Assembly (NCBI RefSeq): GCF_013376175.1
Contig: NZ_JABXXR010000017.1
Location: forward strand, 1-39,634
DNA length: 39,634 nt
Source of the DNA: Ameyamaea chiangmaiensis
Lineage (GTDB): Bacteria; Pseudomonadota; Alphaproteobacteria; Acetobacterales; Acetobacteraceae
Direction: 5' to 3'
Shown: piece after piece, positions 15,894 to 28,321 of the stretch
Numbering within the stretch: position 1 is the stretch's first letter
Layout of the letters: every line of letters starts with the position of its first letter
Position numbers and translations under genes: made by a program
The notes under the pieces: model-generated
The model's input: only the letters and a program-made list of their open reading frames with translations
Databases searched by the model: none
Told to the model about the DNA's origin: nothing

Positions 15894-16543
15894 TATCCGG
15901 GCCCAGTTCCGCACGCCGTTCAGGCGGCGTTTTCGTAACCGGCACCGATACGGGCGTCGGCAAGAGCTTTGTATCCGCGTGTCTGGTCCGGGCCTGGGGG
16001 GCGGCTTACTTCAAGCCGCTGCAGACCGGGCTTGCGGATGAATCGGGTGACAGCGAGACAATCGCTGGCCTGGTGCCCGGCGTTCACGTCATTCCGCCCG
16101 TGTATGCGTTCGATGCCCCGCTAGCGCCCGATGAAGCCGCTGTCCGCGAAGGCCGGGTGATTGATCCCCGGCGACTCGTGGCACCGGACTGGAGAGGCCC
16201 CCTCGTCGTCGAGGGGGCGGGTGGCGTCATGGTGCCGGTTTGCCCGGGAGTCATGATGGCCGACGTCATCACGCGTCTGGCGTTGCCCGTCGTTCTGGTC
16301 GCACGCAGCGGGCTGGGCACGATCAATCATACGCTGCTCTCACTGGAGGCCTTGCGCACCCGGGGCGCGCATATCGCGGGCGTCGTAATGAACGGACCGC
16401 CGGCACCTCATAACCGCCGCGCCATCGAAACGCACGGCGCGGTCCGGGTGCTGGCCGAAATCCCGCATGTTGACGACATATCCGCCGATACGGTTACGAC
16501 GACCGCCCGCCTGATCCCGGCCCTTGCGGATGTTATCGGCTAG
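15890..16543 (+). CDS. bioD: ATP-dependent dethiobiotin synthetase
   Basis: Closes the ureido ring of dethiobiotin from DAPA, CO2 and ATP. The 217-residue protein has the P-loop [17 protein letters not shown], the substrate segment [10 protein letters not shown], and [13 protein letters not shown] with [15 protein letters not shown]. It is the last gene of the unit and starts in a 4-base ATGA overlap with bioC. Its TAG stop shares the palindrome CTAG with the stop of the convergent lexA gene (16540-16543). No bioB lies in this window. Confidence 0.96.
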   Translation: MISGPSSARRSGGVFVTGTDTGVGKSFVSACLVRAWGAAYFKPLQTGLADESGDSETIAGLVPGVHVIPPVYAFDAPLAPDEAAVREGRVIDPRRLVAPDWRGPLVVEGAGGVMVPVCPGVMMADVITRLALPVVLVARSGLGTINHTLLSLEALRTRGAHIAGVVMNGPPAPHNRRAIETHGAVRVLAEIPHVDDISADTVTTTARLIPALADVIG

Positions 16544-17241
16544 TAACGCCGCACAAGGCCGACGAGGCACCCCTGTATCGAGACGCGGTCGGCCGGCACG
16601 ATCCGCGTTTCATAGGCGGCGTTGGCAGGTTCAAGAGCGATCGCGTTGCCGCGGCGGCGGATACGTTTGAGCGTGACGTCCTGACCGTCGATCAGGGCAA
16701 CGGCGATCTGCCCGTTGTCGGCGGTCGTCTCGTTCCGGATAATCACGATGTCCCCGTCGAGGATACCGGCGTCGATCATCGAATCCCCGGCGATCTCCAG
16801 CGCGTAATGTTCCCCGCTTCCGGCCAGTAGCGAGATTGGTACTTCCACCTGCGTGCCCGTATCGCGCAGGGCCTCGATCGGCAATCCTGCCGCGATACGC
16901 CCGTAGAGCGGCAGCAGGACAGCGGACGCGTCGTCCAGTGGGCGGGCTCCGGTTAGACGCGCCGAAAAATCACCCTGGATGACCGTCGGGTGAAAATTGG
17001 GGGCCATCACCGGCGCAGGGCCTTCGACGACGGGCAGCCGCAACACCTCGAGCGCGCGCGCGCGGTGGTGGCGCCTTGCCAGAAAGCCGCGCTCCTCGAG
17101 CCCGGAGATCAGGCGGTGGATACCCGATTTCGATTTCAGCTCGAGCGCGTCTTTCATCTCGTCGAAGGAAGGTGAAAAGCCCGTGCGCCGAAGATAGTCA
17201 TCGATAAACAACAAAAGCTGGTGCTGTTTGCGCGTCAGCAT
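16540..17241 (-). CDS. lexA: LexA SOS repressor
   Basis: Represses DNA-repair genes until RecA filaments trigger self-cleavage. The 233-residue protein has an N-terminal winged helix ([36 protein letters not shown]), the cleavage bond Ala118-Gly119 ([11 protein letters not shown]), catalytic Ser154 (GDSMIDAG) and Lys192 (VTLKRI). The ATG at 17241 has GAGGGA upstream; longer frames run through the operator region and are not used. An SOS box overlaps its own promoter. It follows moeA on the same strand, a common alphaproteobacterial pair. The last four bases overlap bioD. Confidence 0.97.
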   Translation of the reverse strand: MLTRKQHQLLLFIDDYLRRTGFSPSFDEMKDALELKSKSGIHRLISGLEERGFLARRHHRARALEVLRLPVVEGPAPVMAPNFHPTVIQGDFSARLTGARPLDDASAVLLPLYGRIAAGLPIEALRDTGTQVEVPISLLAGSGEHYALEIAGDSMIDAGILDGDIVIIRNETTADNGQIAVALIDGQDVTLKRIRRRGNAIALEPANAAYETRIVPADRVSIQGCLVGLVRRY

Positions 17242-17304
17242 GAGCGATCCCTCGTGCACCCCGTGCGTCACGACAGGGCGGAACAAACCAAAAACATCTC
17301 GTTT

Positions 17305-17334
17305 GTTCTATGTTGGTTCGCATGCCGTCGTCAA
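17305..17334 (-). promoter_or_regulatory. lexA promoter with overlapping SOS box
   Basis: On the minus strand, TTGACG (17329-17334), an 18-base spacer and TAGAAC (17305-17310) form a promoter. The SOS box GAACCAACATAGAAC (GAAC-N7-GAAC, 17305-17319), the alphaproteobacterial LexA site, lies over the -10 and spacer, so LexA would block its own gene. A perfect 8-bp inverted repeat, GAACAAAC/GTTTGTTC with 12 bases between (17281-17308), overlaps the same box and could make a leader hairpin or a second contact. Confidence 0.85.
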
Positions 17335-17367
17335 GCGTTCCGCCCGCAATCGACGAAAAACGCGTGC

Positions 17368-18567
17368 TTAAAGACCCAACGGCGCGAGTCGTATGATACG
17401 GCACCGTTCGCCCGCACGCGCGGCGGGGGCGTGCGACGGGCGAAGCACGAGGGCGTCGGCCTGACTCAGCGCTGACAGCATGCCGGAATCCTGTTTGGAG
17501 AACGGTGTCGCAACGGTGTCGCCATTCTCGTCGAACGTCAGGCGGGCGCGCAGATGATCGAAGCGCATGTCGTTGCCCCCCAGATCGCAGCCCAGCGTCG
17601 CCGATTCGGTCGGCACCTGATACGAGGTCCGGCCTTGCAGACGCGCGATGACCGGCAGGACGAACACGATACCGCACACGAGGGCCGCCACGGGGTTGCC
17701 GGGTAAGCCGATGCAGGACAGCGATCCCTTGCGCGCGTGCATCAGGGGTTTGCCAGGCCGCATGGCGATCGTCCAGAAATCCGGTGCGAAGCCCGCCATG
17801 GACAGGGCATCGCGCATCACGTCATGGGCCCCGACGCTTGCCCCGCCCATACTGATGACGAGGTCGATGTCGCGCAGCCCCGCCAGAACCGCCGCCACGT
17901 CCTCGCGGGAATCGGGCAGGGGCGGCAGCAGAACAGGCTCCGCGCCCGCCGCATGTACGAGCGCCGACAGCATCGGTCCGTTGGAGTTGTAGATGCCGCC
18001 GGGCGGCAGAGGGTCTCCCGGCAGCGACAATTCGTCGCCGGTCGTCAGAAGAGCGACCCGGGGGCGGCGGCGAACCTCCACCCAGACATGTCCTGCCGCG
18101 GCCAGAAGCCCGATGGCGCGCGCGTTCAGGCACGCGCCGCTCTGGACGACGTCCTGACCGGCGGCGAAGTCCTGTCCGGCGCGCCGCACAAAACTGCCGT
18201 CCGGCACCGGGGCGGTGGCCACGATCGTCCCACCCTCCAGCCGGGCGTTTTCCTGGATCAGGACGGCGTCCGCGCCTTCGGGCATGATGCTGCCGGTGAA
18301 GATACGGACCGCCTCAGCGGCGTGAACAGTGCCGGAGAAGGGCTCCCCCGCGCGGCTTGTGCCGACCACGCGCAGAACGGTCGCCGAGTCGGCGCTACGG
18401 ACCGCATACCCGTCCATGGCCGACACGTCGGCAGGCGGGTTGCTGACGCGTGCCTGAACGGTGCGCGCCACGATCCGGCCGGATGACTGGGCGAGAGAGA
18501 CGATCTCCGTCCCGACGGGCGTGACGGGCGCCAGCAGGCGCGAAAGGGCCTCGGTATGGGGTATCAT
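17368..18567 (-). CDS. moeA: Molybdopterin molybdenumtransferase
   Basis: Inserts molybdate into adenylated molybdopterin to finish the molybdenum cofactor. The 399-residue protein has the N-terminal part SNPPADVSAMDGYAVRS, then FTGSIMPEGADAVLIQEN, RVALLTTGDEL, IYNSNGPML, ISMGGASVGAHDVMRDAL and GLPGNPVAALV. The ATG at 18567 has AGGAAG just upstream. The 255-base gap on to rpmG shows no gene I can support. In other alphaproteobacteria moeA often follows moaC, but here moaC is 12 kb away, after trpC. Confidence 0.95.
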   Translation of the reverse strand: MIPHTEALSRLLAPVTPVGTEIVSLAQSSGRIVARTVQARVSNPPADVSAMDGYAVRSADSATVLRVVGTSRAGEPFSGTVHAAEAVRIFTGSIMPEGADAVLIQENARLEGGTIVATAPVPDGSFVRRAGQDFAAGQDVVQSGACLNARAIGLLAAAGHVWVEVRRRPRVALLTTGDELSLPGDPLPPGGIYNSNGPMLSALVHAAGAEPVLLPPLPDSREDVAAVLAGLRDIDLVISMGGASVGAHDVMRDALSMAGFAPDFWTIAMRPGKPLMHARKGSLSCIGLPGNPVAALVCGIVFVLPVIARLQGRTSYQVPTESATLGCDLGGNDMRFDHLRARLTFDENGDTVATPFSKQDSGMLSALSQADALVLRPSHAPAARAGERCRIIRLAPLGL

Positions 18568-18822
18568 GATCTTCCTGATGGTCGTCGGGGCAGAAAATCG
18601 GCCGAGTTTGTCCTCAAGCACCCGGAAACGCTTGACCTGACGCCCCTGTATGAGCAATTTGCGCCCGGAAGGGCAATCCGCTTCGTGCGTGGGGCGGCGC
18701 TGCCTGCGATGATGACAACACTGAATACCTGTGTCGCTCCGGCGGGGCAGGGACGCAATCGCTTCCGGTCATAGGGCAGACGCCCCGGGATCAGGACGCG
18801 GCGCAGCACTACCGAGGACCCC

Positions 18823-18990
18823 ATGGCGAAGACCAACACCATTCAGATCAAGCTCGTCTCGTCGGCCGACACCGGCTACTTCTACGTGACGAAGAAGAAC
18901 GCGCGTGCGCAGACCGGCAAGATGGAAATGCGCAAGTACGACCCCGTCGCGCGCAAGCACGTCGCTTTCCGTGAAGCGAAGATCAAATAA
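18823..18990 (+). CDS. rpmG: 50S ribosomal protein L33
   Basis: A 55-residue basic protein of the large ribosomal subunit, too short for many ORF finders. It starts [18 protein letters not shown], then [10 protein letters not shown], and ends [10 protein letters not shown]. This is the zinc-free (C-minus) form: no cysteines are present. The ATG has GAGGA four bases upstream. A strong terminator follows 18 bases after the stop, so the gene is monocistronic. The flanking genes moeA and ftsB both lie on the other strand. Confidence 0.96.
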   Translation: MAKTNTIQIKLVSSADTGYFYVTKKNARAQTGKMEMRKYDPVARKHVAFREAKIK

Positions 18991-19007
18991 GTCCGGCTAC
19001 CGGACAT

Positions 19008-19047
19008 GAAAAAGGGCCGCCTTCCGTTAGGAAGCGGCCCTTTTTTT
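19008..19047 (+). terminator. Rho-independent terminator after rpmG
   Basis: GGGCCG and CTTCC pair with GGAAG and CGGCCC around a GTTA loop (one bulged C), preceded by five A residues and followed by seven T residues. The A-run gives a T-run on the other strand too, so it can also end the ftsB transcript. Confidence 0.92.
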
Positions 19048-19062
19048 GTGCCGTCGGCGTAC

Positions 19063-19392
19063 TCAGTAAAGCTTGTCGTGAGGCCCGTACGGGACCACCA
19101 GATCGCGATCATGCGCGAGATTAAGCATCGCGCGCCCGCGTTCATCGACCATGTCCGCGTCGAGCGCGTTTTCCTGCAATGCCGCGACACGGCGGTTCCA
19201 GATCGTACGTTCGGACAGGGCGTCCTGCTGGGACTGCTTAGCCTGGTCCAGAAGCTTGAGCTGCTGAGCGTAGCTGCGCAGCCCGTGATCGCCCTGCAGG
19301 GCGTTCCAGCCGAAATATCCCGCCAGCCCCAAAAACAGGGCGGGGGGCACCGTAGCGTTGAAAAAGCGGCGAACAAGGCGGCCGATCTGCAT
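19063..19392 (-). CDS. ftsB: Septum formation initiator, FtsB/DivIC family
   Basis: A 109-residue bitopic division protein. It has a short cytoplasmic N-terminus, one membrane helix (about 14-33) and a periplasmic coiled coil (about 36-75, LRSYAQQLKLLDQAKQSQQD), with a NLAHDRDLVVPYG motif near the end. FtsB binds FtsL and FtsQ in the divisome. It lies downstream of eno, the usual position, but a strong terminator separates them, so it probably has its own promoter in the 70 bases before its start. The frame has no upstream start. Confidence 0.88.
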   Translation of the reverse strand: MQIGRLVRRFFNATVPPALFLGLAGYFGWNALQGDHGLRSYAQQLKLLDQAKQSQQDALSERTIWNRRVAALQENALDADMVDERGRAMLNLAHDRDLVVPYGPHDKLY

Positions 19393-19462
19393 AAGGGACG
19401 GTCTCCGGACAGGCTGTCTTTGCGACTACGCCACCATGCTAAATGAAAAATGAACCGCCGTG

Positions 19463-19496
19463 GAAAAATTCCGCGCCCGCTGTGAGGCGGGCGCGG
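19463..19496 (-). terminator. Rho-independent terminator of eno
   Basis: On the minus strand a perfect 10-bp stem, CCGCGCCCGC and GCGGGCGCGG with a CTCACA loop, is followed by AATTTTT. It lies 12 bases beyond the eno stop and before ftsB. Confidence 0.88.
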
Positions 19497-19508
19497 CGGG
19501 CATGATGG

Positions 19509-20834
<1,326 letters not shown>

Positions 20835-20886
20835 TTATTGATCGCGGACTATGGCGCTACGCAAGGTGCTGCCCGTCCGTGGCGCC

Positions 20887-20916
20887 TATCAGTCTCCGAC
20901 AACGCGGCAAGGTCAA
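20887..20916 (-). promoter_or_regulatory. Candidate promoter of eno
   Basis: On the minus strand: TTGACC, an 18-base spacer and CTGATA, in the 154-base gap between kdsA and eno. The gap is too long for simple coupling with kdsA, which fits a separate promoter; the -10 is weak. Confidence 0.3.
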
Positions 20917-20940
20917 GACACCCCCGTGCGAGCGAGCTGT

Positions 20941-23528
<2,588 letters not shown>

Positions 23529-23873
23529 TCAGTGCGTTGTGTCCGGCGTCTGCGGGGTGGCCGGAGGTGCGGTCGCCGGAGCGGGCGGGGCTGGAGGGAC
23601 TACCGCCGGAGGGGCCGCCAGAATGTCGTGCGCGCTCCCGCTGCCGGCACCACGGTTGATCACCGCCAGCGCCAGCGACAGCACCATGAAGATGCCGGCC
23701 AGAACCGCCGTCGTGCGCGTCAGGAGATTCGCCGTTCCGCGACCGGACATGAACGCGCCCATGCCCTGGCTGCTGCCGATTCCCAGACCGCCGCCTTCGC
23801 TGCGCTGGATCAGCACGGTGCCGATCAGGGCGACTGTGACAAGAAGATGGATGATCAGCAGAAACGTGGTCAT
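23529..23873 (-). CDS. secG: Preprotein translocase subunit SecG
   Basis: Small inner-membrane subunit of SecYEG. The 114-residue protein has a first membrane helix (about 3-22), the conserved loop LIQRSEGGGLGIGSSQ, then RGTANLLTRTTAVLAGIFM leading to the second helix (about 55-70). The tail is long, Pro/Ala/Thr-rich and periplasmic. The core matches the family; tail length varies widely. It is second in the minus-strand tpiA-secG pair, with 48 bases between, and is followed by a terminator. Confidence 0.94.
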   Translation of the reverse strand: MTTFLLIIHLLVTVALIGTVLIQRSEGGGLGIGSSQGMGAFMSGRGTANLLTRTTAVLAGIFMVLSLALAVINRGAGSGSAHDILAAPPAVVPPAPPAPATAPPATPQTPDTTH

Positions 23874-23921
23874 TCTCGGGTTCCGGACAGGGTCGGGCAG
23901 ACAGTGGGTCGAGCGGCGGCG

Positions 23922-24665
23922 TCAGTCGCCGGCGGAGGCGCGGACGATATCAAGGAAGGACTCGGGCTTCAACGACGCGCCACCCACCAATGCGCCGCCC
24001 ACCTCCGCCACACGCAGGATCGCCGACGCGTCGCGCGGTGTGACGGAGCCTCCATACAGGATTTGCATCGTCTTGCCACCCTCGCCGAACTGGCGAGCCA
24101 GCTCGGCACGGATAAACGCCATCATGTCGGCGATATCGTCGATCGAGGCGCTCTGACCGGTGCCTATGGCCCAGACGGGCTCATAGGCGACGATACCGGC
24201 GAAGTCCTGCGGCAGGGATCCTTCGATCTGATAGCCGATCACGTCGCGCGCCTGTCCTGCGGCGCGCTGGTCCTGGGTTTCGCCGACGCACACCACCGGG
24301 ACCAGACCTGCGGACGCGGCGGCGACCGCTTTCTGCCGCACCATTTCATCGAGTTCCTGATGTCCGGCCCGGCGCTCCGAATGCCCCAGAATGACGTAGC
24401 GCACGCCGATATCGGCCAGCATCGGTGCGGAGATGTCGCCCGTGAATGCCCCCCGGCCTTCGTGATGGCAATCCTGCGCGCCCAGTGCGACCGCCGATCC
24501 GGAGAGCTCCGCCGCGACCGTAGACAAATGAACGAAGGAGGGACAGACGACGACCCGCGGACCGGTGTCGGACGACACGCCGTCCGCCACCGCTCTGGCC
24601 AGCGTGCGGGCGTCGGCCACAAGGCCGTTCATTTTCCAGTTGCCGATTATCACCTGGCTGGTCAT
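23922..24665 (-). CDS. tpiA: Triose-phosphate isomerase
   Basis: Interconverts dihydroxyacetone phosphate and glyceraldehyde 3-phosphate. The 247-residue TIM barrel has Lys11 in GNWKMNG, His95 in ILGHSERR, the catalytic Glu162 in AYEPVWAIGTG and the phosphate-binding ILYGGSV. The ATG at 24665 starts the first gene of the minus-strand cluster and is divergent from ppiD with 172 bases between; I see no clear promoter boxes there. Confidence 0.98.
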   Translation of the reverse strand: MTSQVIIGNWKMNGLVADARTLARAVADGVSSDTGPRVVVCPSFVHLSTVAAELSGSAVALGAQDCHHEGRGAFTGDISAPMLADIGVRYVILGHSERRAGHQELDEMVRQKAVAAASAGLVPVVCVGETQDQRAAGQARDVIGYQIEGSLPQDFAGIVAYEPVWAIGTGQSASIDDIADMMAFIRAELARQFGEGGKTMQILYGGSVTPRDASAILRVAEVGGALVGGASLKPESFLDIVRASAGD

Positions 24666-24837
24666 GGCGTGTCGTCCGTCTCCCGTGGCCTGGCACGCCG
24701 TGGCGCCGGGCCTTGTTCTAGGTTACGCCACCGTATTCCATTCGGCGCCCCATGCGCAAAGTCAGGCCACGCGGACGGTAGCCCGCGCGGCCGTTTGCCT
24801 GTATGTATCCGCCCGTTTCCACCGTCGGGCCTGGTTC

Positions 24838-26760
24838 ATGATTTCATTCCTGCGTCATATCTTCGTTGACTCCTGGCTCGGCCGGATCATTGCGTTGCTT
24901 ATCTTCGTGGTGTTCGCGGCGCTGGGTATGAACGGCCTGTTCGATTCCGGCGCGTTCGGAGCGGGGGATGTGGTGGCCAGTGTCGCAGGCGAGAAAATCC
25001 ACGCCGACGATCTGGCGCGCGGCGTGCAGTCCGGCCTGACCCAGACCGCGCGCCAGATGGGGGTTGCTGATGCATCGGCTCTGCCGCCCGCGACCCGCGA
25101 CCAGATCGCGCGCGAGGCGCTTCAGCGTCTGTTGATGGAGCGCGAGATCGCCGTGGCCGCGCGTCGACACGGGCTGGTCGTGCCGGACAGCGCCGTGCGG
25201 GACGAGATTTTTGCGATGCCCTATTTCAAGGGCACGACCGGTCAGTTCGATCACGCTGTGCTGAACCAGAAGCTCGCGCAGATCGGTATGACGGAAAAGC
25301 AACTGGTCGAGATGGTCAGGGCAGAGATCGCGTCGCGCGGCCTGATGGAGGCCATCGGTGGATCGATTGCCGTGCCGGATATCATGGTCCGCCGGATTTT
25401 CGATTTCGATGCCGAGTTGCGCAGCCTCGATGTCGCGCAGATCCGCTTCGCGTCCATGACACCCCCGGCAGCGCCCGACGAGGCCGTCCTGCGGCGGTTC
25501 TACGACAATCATCCGCAGGATTTCCGCACCCCCGAATACCGTCATATTCGTGCCGTGGTTCTGTCGGCCGATACGATCGCACGGTCGATGAATATCGCCG
25601 ATGCGGATCTGCATCGTGTCTATGACCTGCAGTCAAACCGTTTTCATGTGCCCGAGCTTCGCTCGCTTCAGTTGGTGACAGCCCCGGATCAGGCCGCGGC
25701 TGACCGTGTGGCGGCACAGTGGAAGGCGGGGGCGGACTGGCAGGCGGTGCAGGCCGCCGCCAAGGGCAGCGCCGCCGTGGAGATGCCCGACACCCGGGCC
25801 AGCGACCTGCCATCGGACGCCTTGTCCAAACTGGTGTTCGCAGCGCCCACCGATGCGGTGCAGGGGCCGGTCAAGGTGGACACGGGCTGGGTCGTCTTCC
25901 GCGTCAACGCGGTCAAGGCACCCCACGACACCAGCTTCGAGCACGCGCGCGCGGACATCCATGATGAAATCGCGCACGCACAGGCACCGGGCCTGGTCGG
26001 TCAGCGTCTGCCGCGCTTTCAGGATGCGGTCGCCGGAGGCGGCGATCTGGACAAGATTCCGACCGATATCGGCGCGGTCGCGGTGTCGGGCGCACTGGAC
26101 GCGCAGGGTCTGACCCGCGAGGGCGAGCCCGCCCCGCTGCCCGGTGACAAGGCCGTGCACGATGCGATCATCAACCGTGCCTTCGTGCAGGGGAAGGGCG
26201 CCCACCCGAGTGTTGTCAGCGCGGGTCACGACACATGGTTCGCTCTGGTGGTCGACGACGTCACTCCGGCCGCCAAACGTCCCTTCGACGAGGTTCGGGA
26301 CAAGGTTCTGGCCGCCTGGACCCAGGCGCAGGTCCGTCAGCAGGCCAACGAGCGTGCGACGTCGCTGTATGTCGCCGCGACGGACAAGGGCGGCATCGCG
26401 TCGGTCCCCGATGCGGGTGCCGGACTGCTGCATGGCGTGAGCGTGACGCGCAACGGCGGTCCGGACGTGCCGGCGGCGCTGACGCACGTGGCGTTCGGCC
26501 TGAAGGTCGGGCAGAGCACGATGATCGAAGCCGACGACAGTTTCTATATCGCGACCGTGACCGGCATTACGCACCCGCCGGTCAGCAGCAATCAGACCGG
26601 CTACGATCGCGTGCGCGGCTCGCTCGACCAGTCGATCGGCGACGATCTCGGTATGTCGTATGTCGCGGACCTCGAGAAGACCCTGAAGCCCAAGACCAAT
26701 ATGGCCGTGTTCAACCAGGTTGTCGCGCGTTTCAGTGCCCAGCCCGGTGCCGGCGGCTGA
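24838..26760 (+). CDS. ppiD: Peptidylprolyl isomerase, PpiD/SurA-like
   Basis: Membrane-anchored periplasmic chaperone of 640 residues. A short cytoplasmic N-terminus (MISFLRHIFVDSWLGRI) leads to one membrane helix (about 17-34), followed by a SurA-type N-domain (DLARGVQSGL, QRLLMEREIAVAARRHGL, PYFKGTTGQFDHAVLNQKL), a parvulin-like domain (about 250-350) and a second, more diverged C-terminal domain. In E. coli PpiD the parvulin domain lacks activity; activity here is unknown. The frame is open upstream to 24565 inside tpiA's leader, but conserved sequence starts at 24838, where the Shine-Dalgarno sequence is weak. It is followed by trpE 17 bases later. Confidence 0.9.
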   Translation: MISFLRHIFVDSWLGRIIALLIFVVFAALGMNGLFDSGAFGAGDVVASVAGEKIHADDLARGVQSGLTQTARQMGVADASALPPATRDQIAREALQRLLMEREIAVAARRHGLVVPDSAVRDEIFAMPYFKGTTGQFDHAVLNQKLAQIGMTEKQLVEMVRAEIASRGLMEAIGGSIAVPDIMVRRIFDFDAELRSLDVAQIRFASMTPPAAPDEAVLRRFYDNHPQDFRTPEYRHIRAVVLSADTIARSMNIADADLHRVYDLQSNRFHVPELRSLQLVTAPDQAAADRVAAQWKAGADWQAVQAAAKGSAAVEMPDTRASDLPSDALSKLVFAAPTDAVQGPVKVDTGWVVFRVNAVKAPHDTSFEHARADIHDEIAHAQAPGLVGQRLPRFQDAVAGGGDLDKIPTDIGAVAVSGALDAQGLTREGEPAPLPGDKAVHDAIINRAFVQGKGAHPSVVSAGHDTWFALVVDDVTPAAKRPFDEVRDKVLAAWTQAQVRQQANERATSLYVAATDKGGIASVPDAGAGLLHGVSVTRNGGPDVPAALTHVAFGLKVGQSTMIEADDSFYIATVTGITHPPVSSNQTGYDRVRGSLDQSIGDDLGMSYVADLEKTLKPKTNMAVFNQVVARFSAQPGAGG

Positions 26761-26776
26761 CGGAGGCACCCGGAAC

Positions 26777-28321
26777 ATGAGCGACACCAGGCTGCTGCCC
26801 CCGCCGCCCGACGATGACGTGCTGGTCGCGCGGCTGAACGCCGGGCAGTCTTCGCTCCTGTGGTCGATCGAGGTGGCCGATCTGCTGACGCCGGTCGCCG
26901 CGTTGAAGCGTCTGGTACGGCTGACGGACAATGGCCGTTACTCATTCCTGCTCGAAAGTGTCGAGGGCGGCACGTCGCGCGGGCGTTATTCGGTCATCGG
27001 ACTGCTGCCCGATCTGGTCTGGCGCTGCCACGGGGGCGTCGCGGCGCTCAACCGAACGCCCGCCGATGACGCCGGATTCGAGTCGGTCACGGGCACACCG
27101 CTCGAGTCCCTGCGGGCCGTGATGGCGGACAGCCGGATCGATCTGCCCGAAGGTATGCCTCCCATGGCCGGGGGCCTGTTCGGCTATCTCGGCTACGACA
27201 TGGTCCGGCAGATGGAGCATCTGCCCAATATGCCGCCGGACGATCTCGGCCTTCCCGAGGGGACGATGCTGCGTCCCGCGCTGTTCGCGATCTTCGATAC
27301 CGTGCGGGACGAGTTGATCCTTGTCGCGTCCGTACGCCCCGGTGGCGCGCATACCGCCTGCGACACGGTCGCGGCCGCGCGCGCGCTGATCGAGCGTGCC
27401 CGATCGGTCCTGTCCGAGCCATTGGCCATCGCCGACATGTCGCCCAGCGGGGCGATCGAGATCGGGCCGCAGCGTTCGACGTTCACGCCGGAGGCGTTCT
27501 GCGACGCCGTTCGCAGGATCCAGGACTACATCGCGGCGGGCGACGCGTTTCAGGTGGTGCCAAGCCAGCGATTCTCGGCCCGCTTCAGCCTGCCGCCGCT
27601 GGCCCTGTATCGTGCCTTGCGCCGGATCAATCCCGCGCCGTTCCTGTTCTATTTCGATTTCGGAGCGTTCAGCCTCGTGGGGTCATCGCCCGAAATTCTG
27701 GTCCGGCTGCGCGAAGGCGTCATGACGGTCCGGCCCCTGGCGGGGACGCGGCCGCGCGGTGCCACGCAGGCGGAGGATCTGGCGCTGGAGCGTGAACTTC
27801 TTGCCGACCAGAAGGAACTGGCCGAGCATCTGATGCTGATTGACCTCGGTCGCAACGATGTCGGGCGTGTGGCCGAGATGGGGTCGGTGAAGGTCCGCGA
27901 AAAGTTCGTGATCGAGCGTTTCAGCCACGTCATGCATATTTCCTCCACCGTGGAGGGGCGGCTGCGCCCCGAGTTCGATGCGCTTGACGCCCTCGTCGCC
28001 GGGTTCCCCGCCGGCACGCTGACCGGTGCGCCCAAAATCCGCGCGATGGAAATCATTGACGAGATCGAGCCCACGCGGCGGGCTACCTATGCCGGCTGTA
28101 TCGGCTATTTCGGTCCGGACGGCGACATGGATACGTGCATCGGGTTGCGAATGGCCGTGGTGAAAGACGGCGAAATCCACGTTCAGGCCGGCTGTGGCGT
28201 CGTAGCGGACAGCGTGCCGGAGGCCGAGCATGCCGAAACCCAGCACAAGGCGCGGGCGCTGTTCAGGGCCGCGGAGGAAGCGGTGCGGTTCGCGGGCAGC
28301 AACAGGGCGCCGCTGGGATGA
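26777..28321 (+). CDS. trpE: Anthranilate synthase component I
   Basis: Makes anthranilate from chorismate with ammonia from TrpG, the first committed step to tryptophan. The 514-residue protein has the N-terminal tryptophan feedback site with LLES at 58-61, the chorismate-binding domain with DAFQVVPSQRF, IGRN-like LIDLGRNDVGRV, SHVMHISSTVEGRL, FPAGTLTGAPKIRAMEIIDE and TYAGCIGYFG. The ATG at 26777 follows ppiD by 17 bases with GGAGG upstream. Its TGA stop shares ATGA with a mini-ORF that leads to trpG. Confidence 0.97.
   Translation: MSDTRLLPPPPDDDVLVARLNAGQSSLLWSIEVADLLTPVAALKRLVRLTDNGRYSFLLESVEGGTSRGRYSVIGLLPDLVWRCHGGVAALNRTPADDAGFESVTGTPLESLRAVMADSRIDLPEGMPPMAGGLFGYLGYDMVRQMEHLPNMPPDDLGLPEGTMLRPALFAIFDTVRDELILVASVRPGGAHTACDTVAAARALIERARSVLSEPLAIADMSPSGAIEIGPQRSTFTPEAFCDAVRRIQDYIAAGDAFQVVPSQRFSARFSLPPLALYRALRRINPAPFLFYFDFGAFSLVGSSPEILVRLREGVMTVRPLAGTRPRGATQAEDLALERELLADQKELAEHLMLIDLGRNDVGRVAEMGSVKVREKFVIERFSHVMHISSTVEGRLRPEFDALDALVAGFPAGTLTGAPKIRAMEIIDEIEPTRRATYAGCIGYFGPDGDMDTCIGLRMAVVKDGEIHVQAGCGVVADSVPEAEHAETQHKARALFRAAEEAVRFAGSNRAPLG

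Noticed and set aside
18556-18774. Possible 72-codon gene on the plus strand between moeA and rpmG
   Set aside because: It begins inside the moeA start, has no clear ribosome-binding site and no coding-like pattern; the gap is better read as the control region of moeA and rpmG.
26761-26776. trp leader peptide or attenuator before trpE
   Set aside because: Only 16 bases separate ppiD and trpE, with no Trp-rich leader peptide or hairpin pair, so classical attenuation at this point is not supported.
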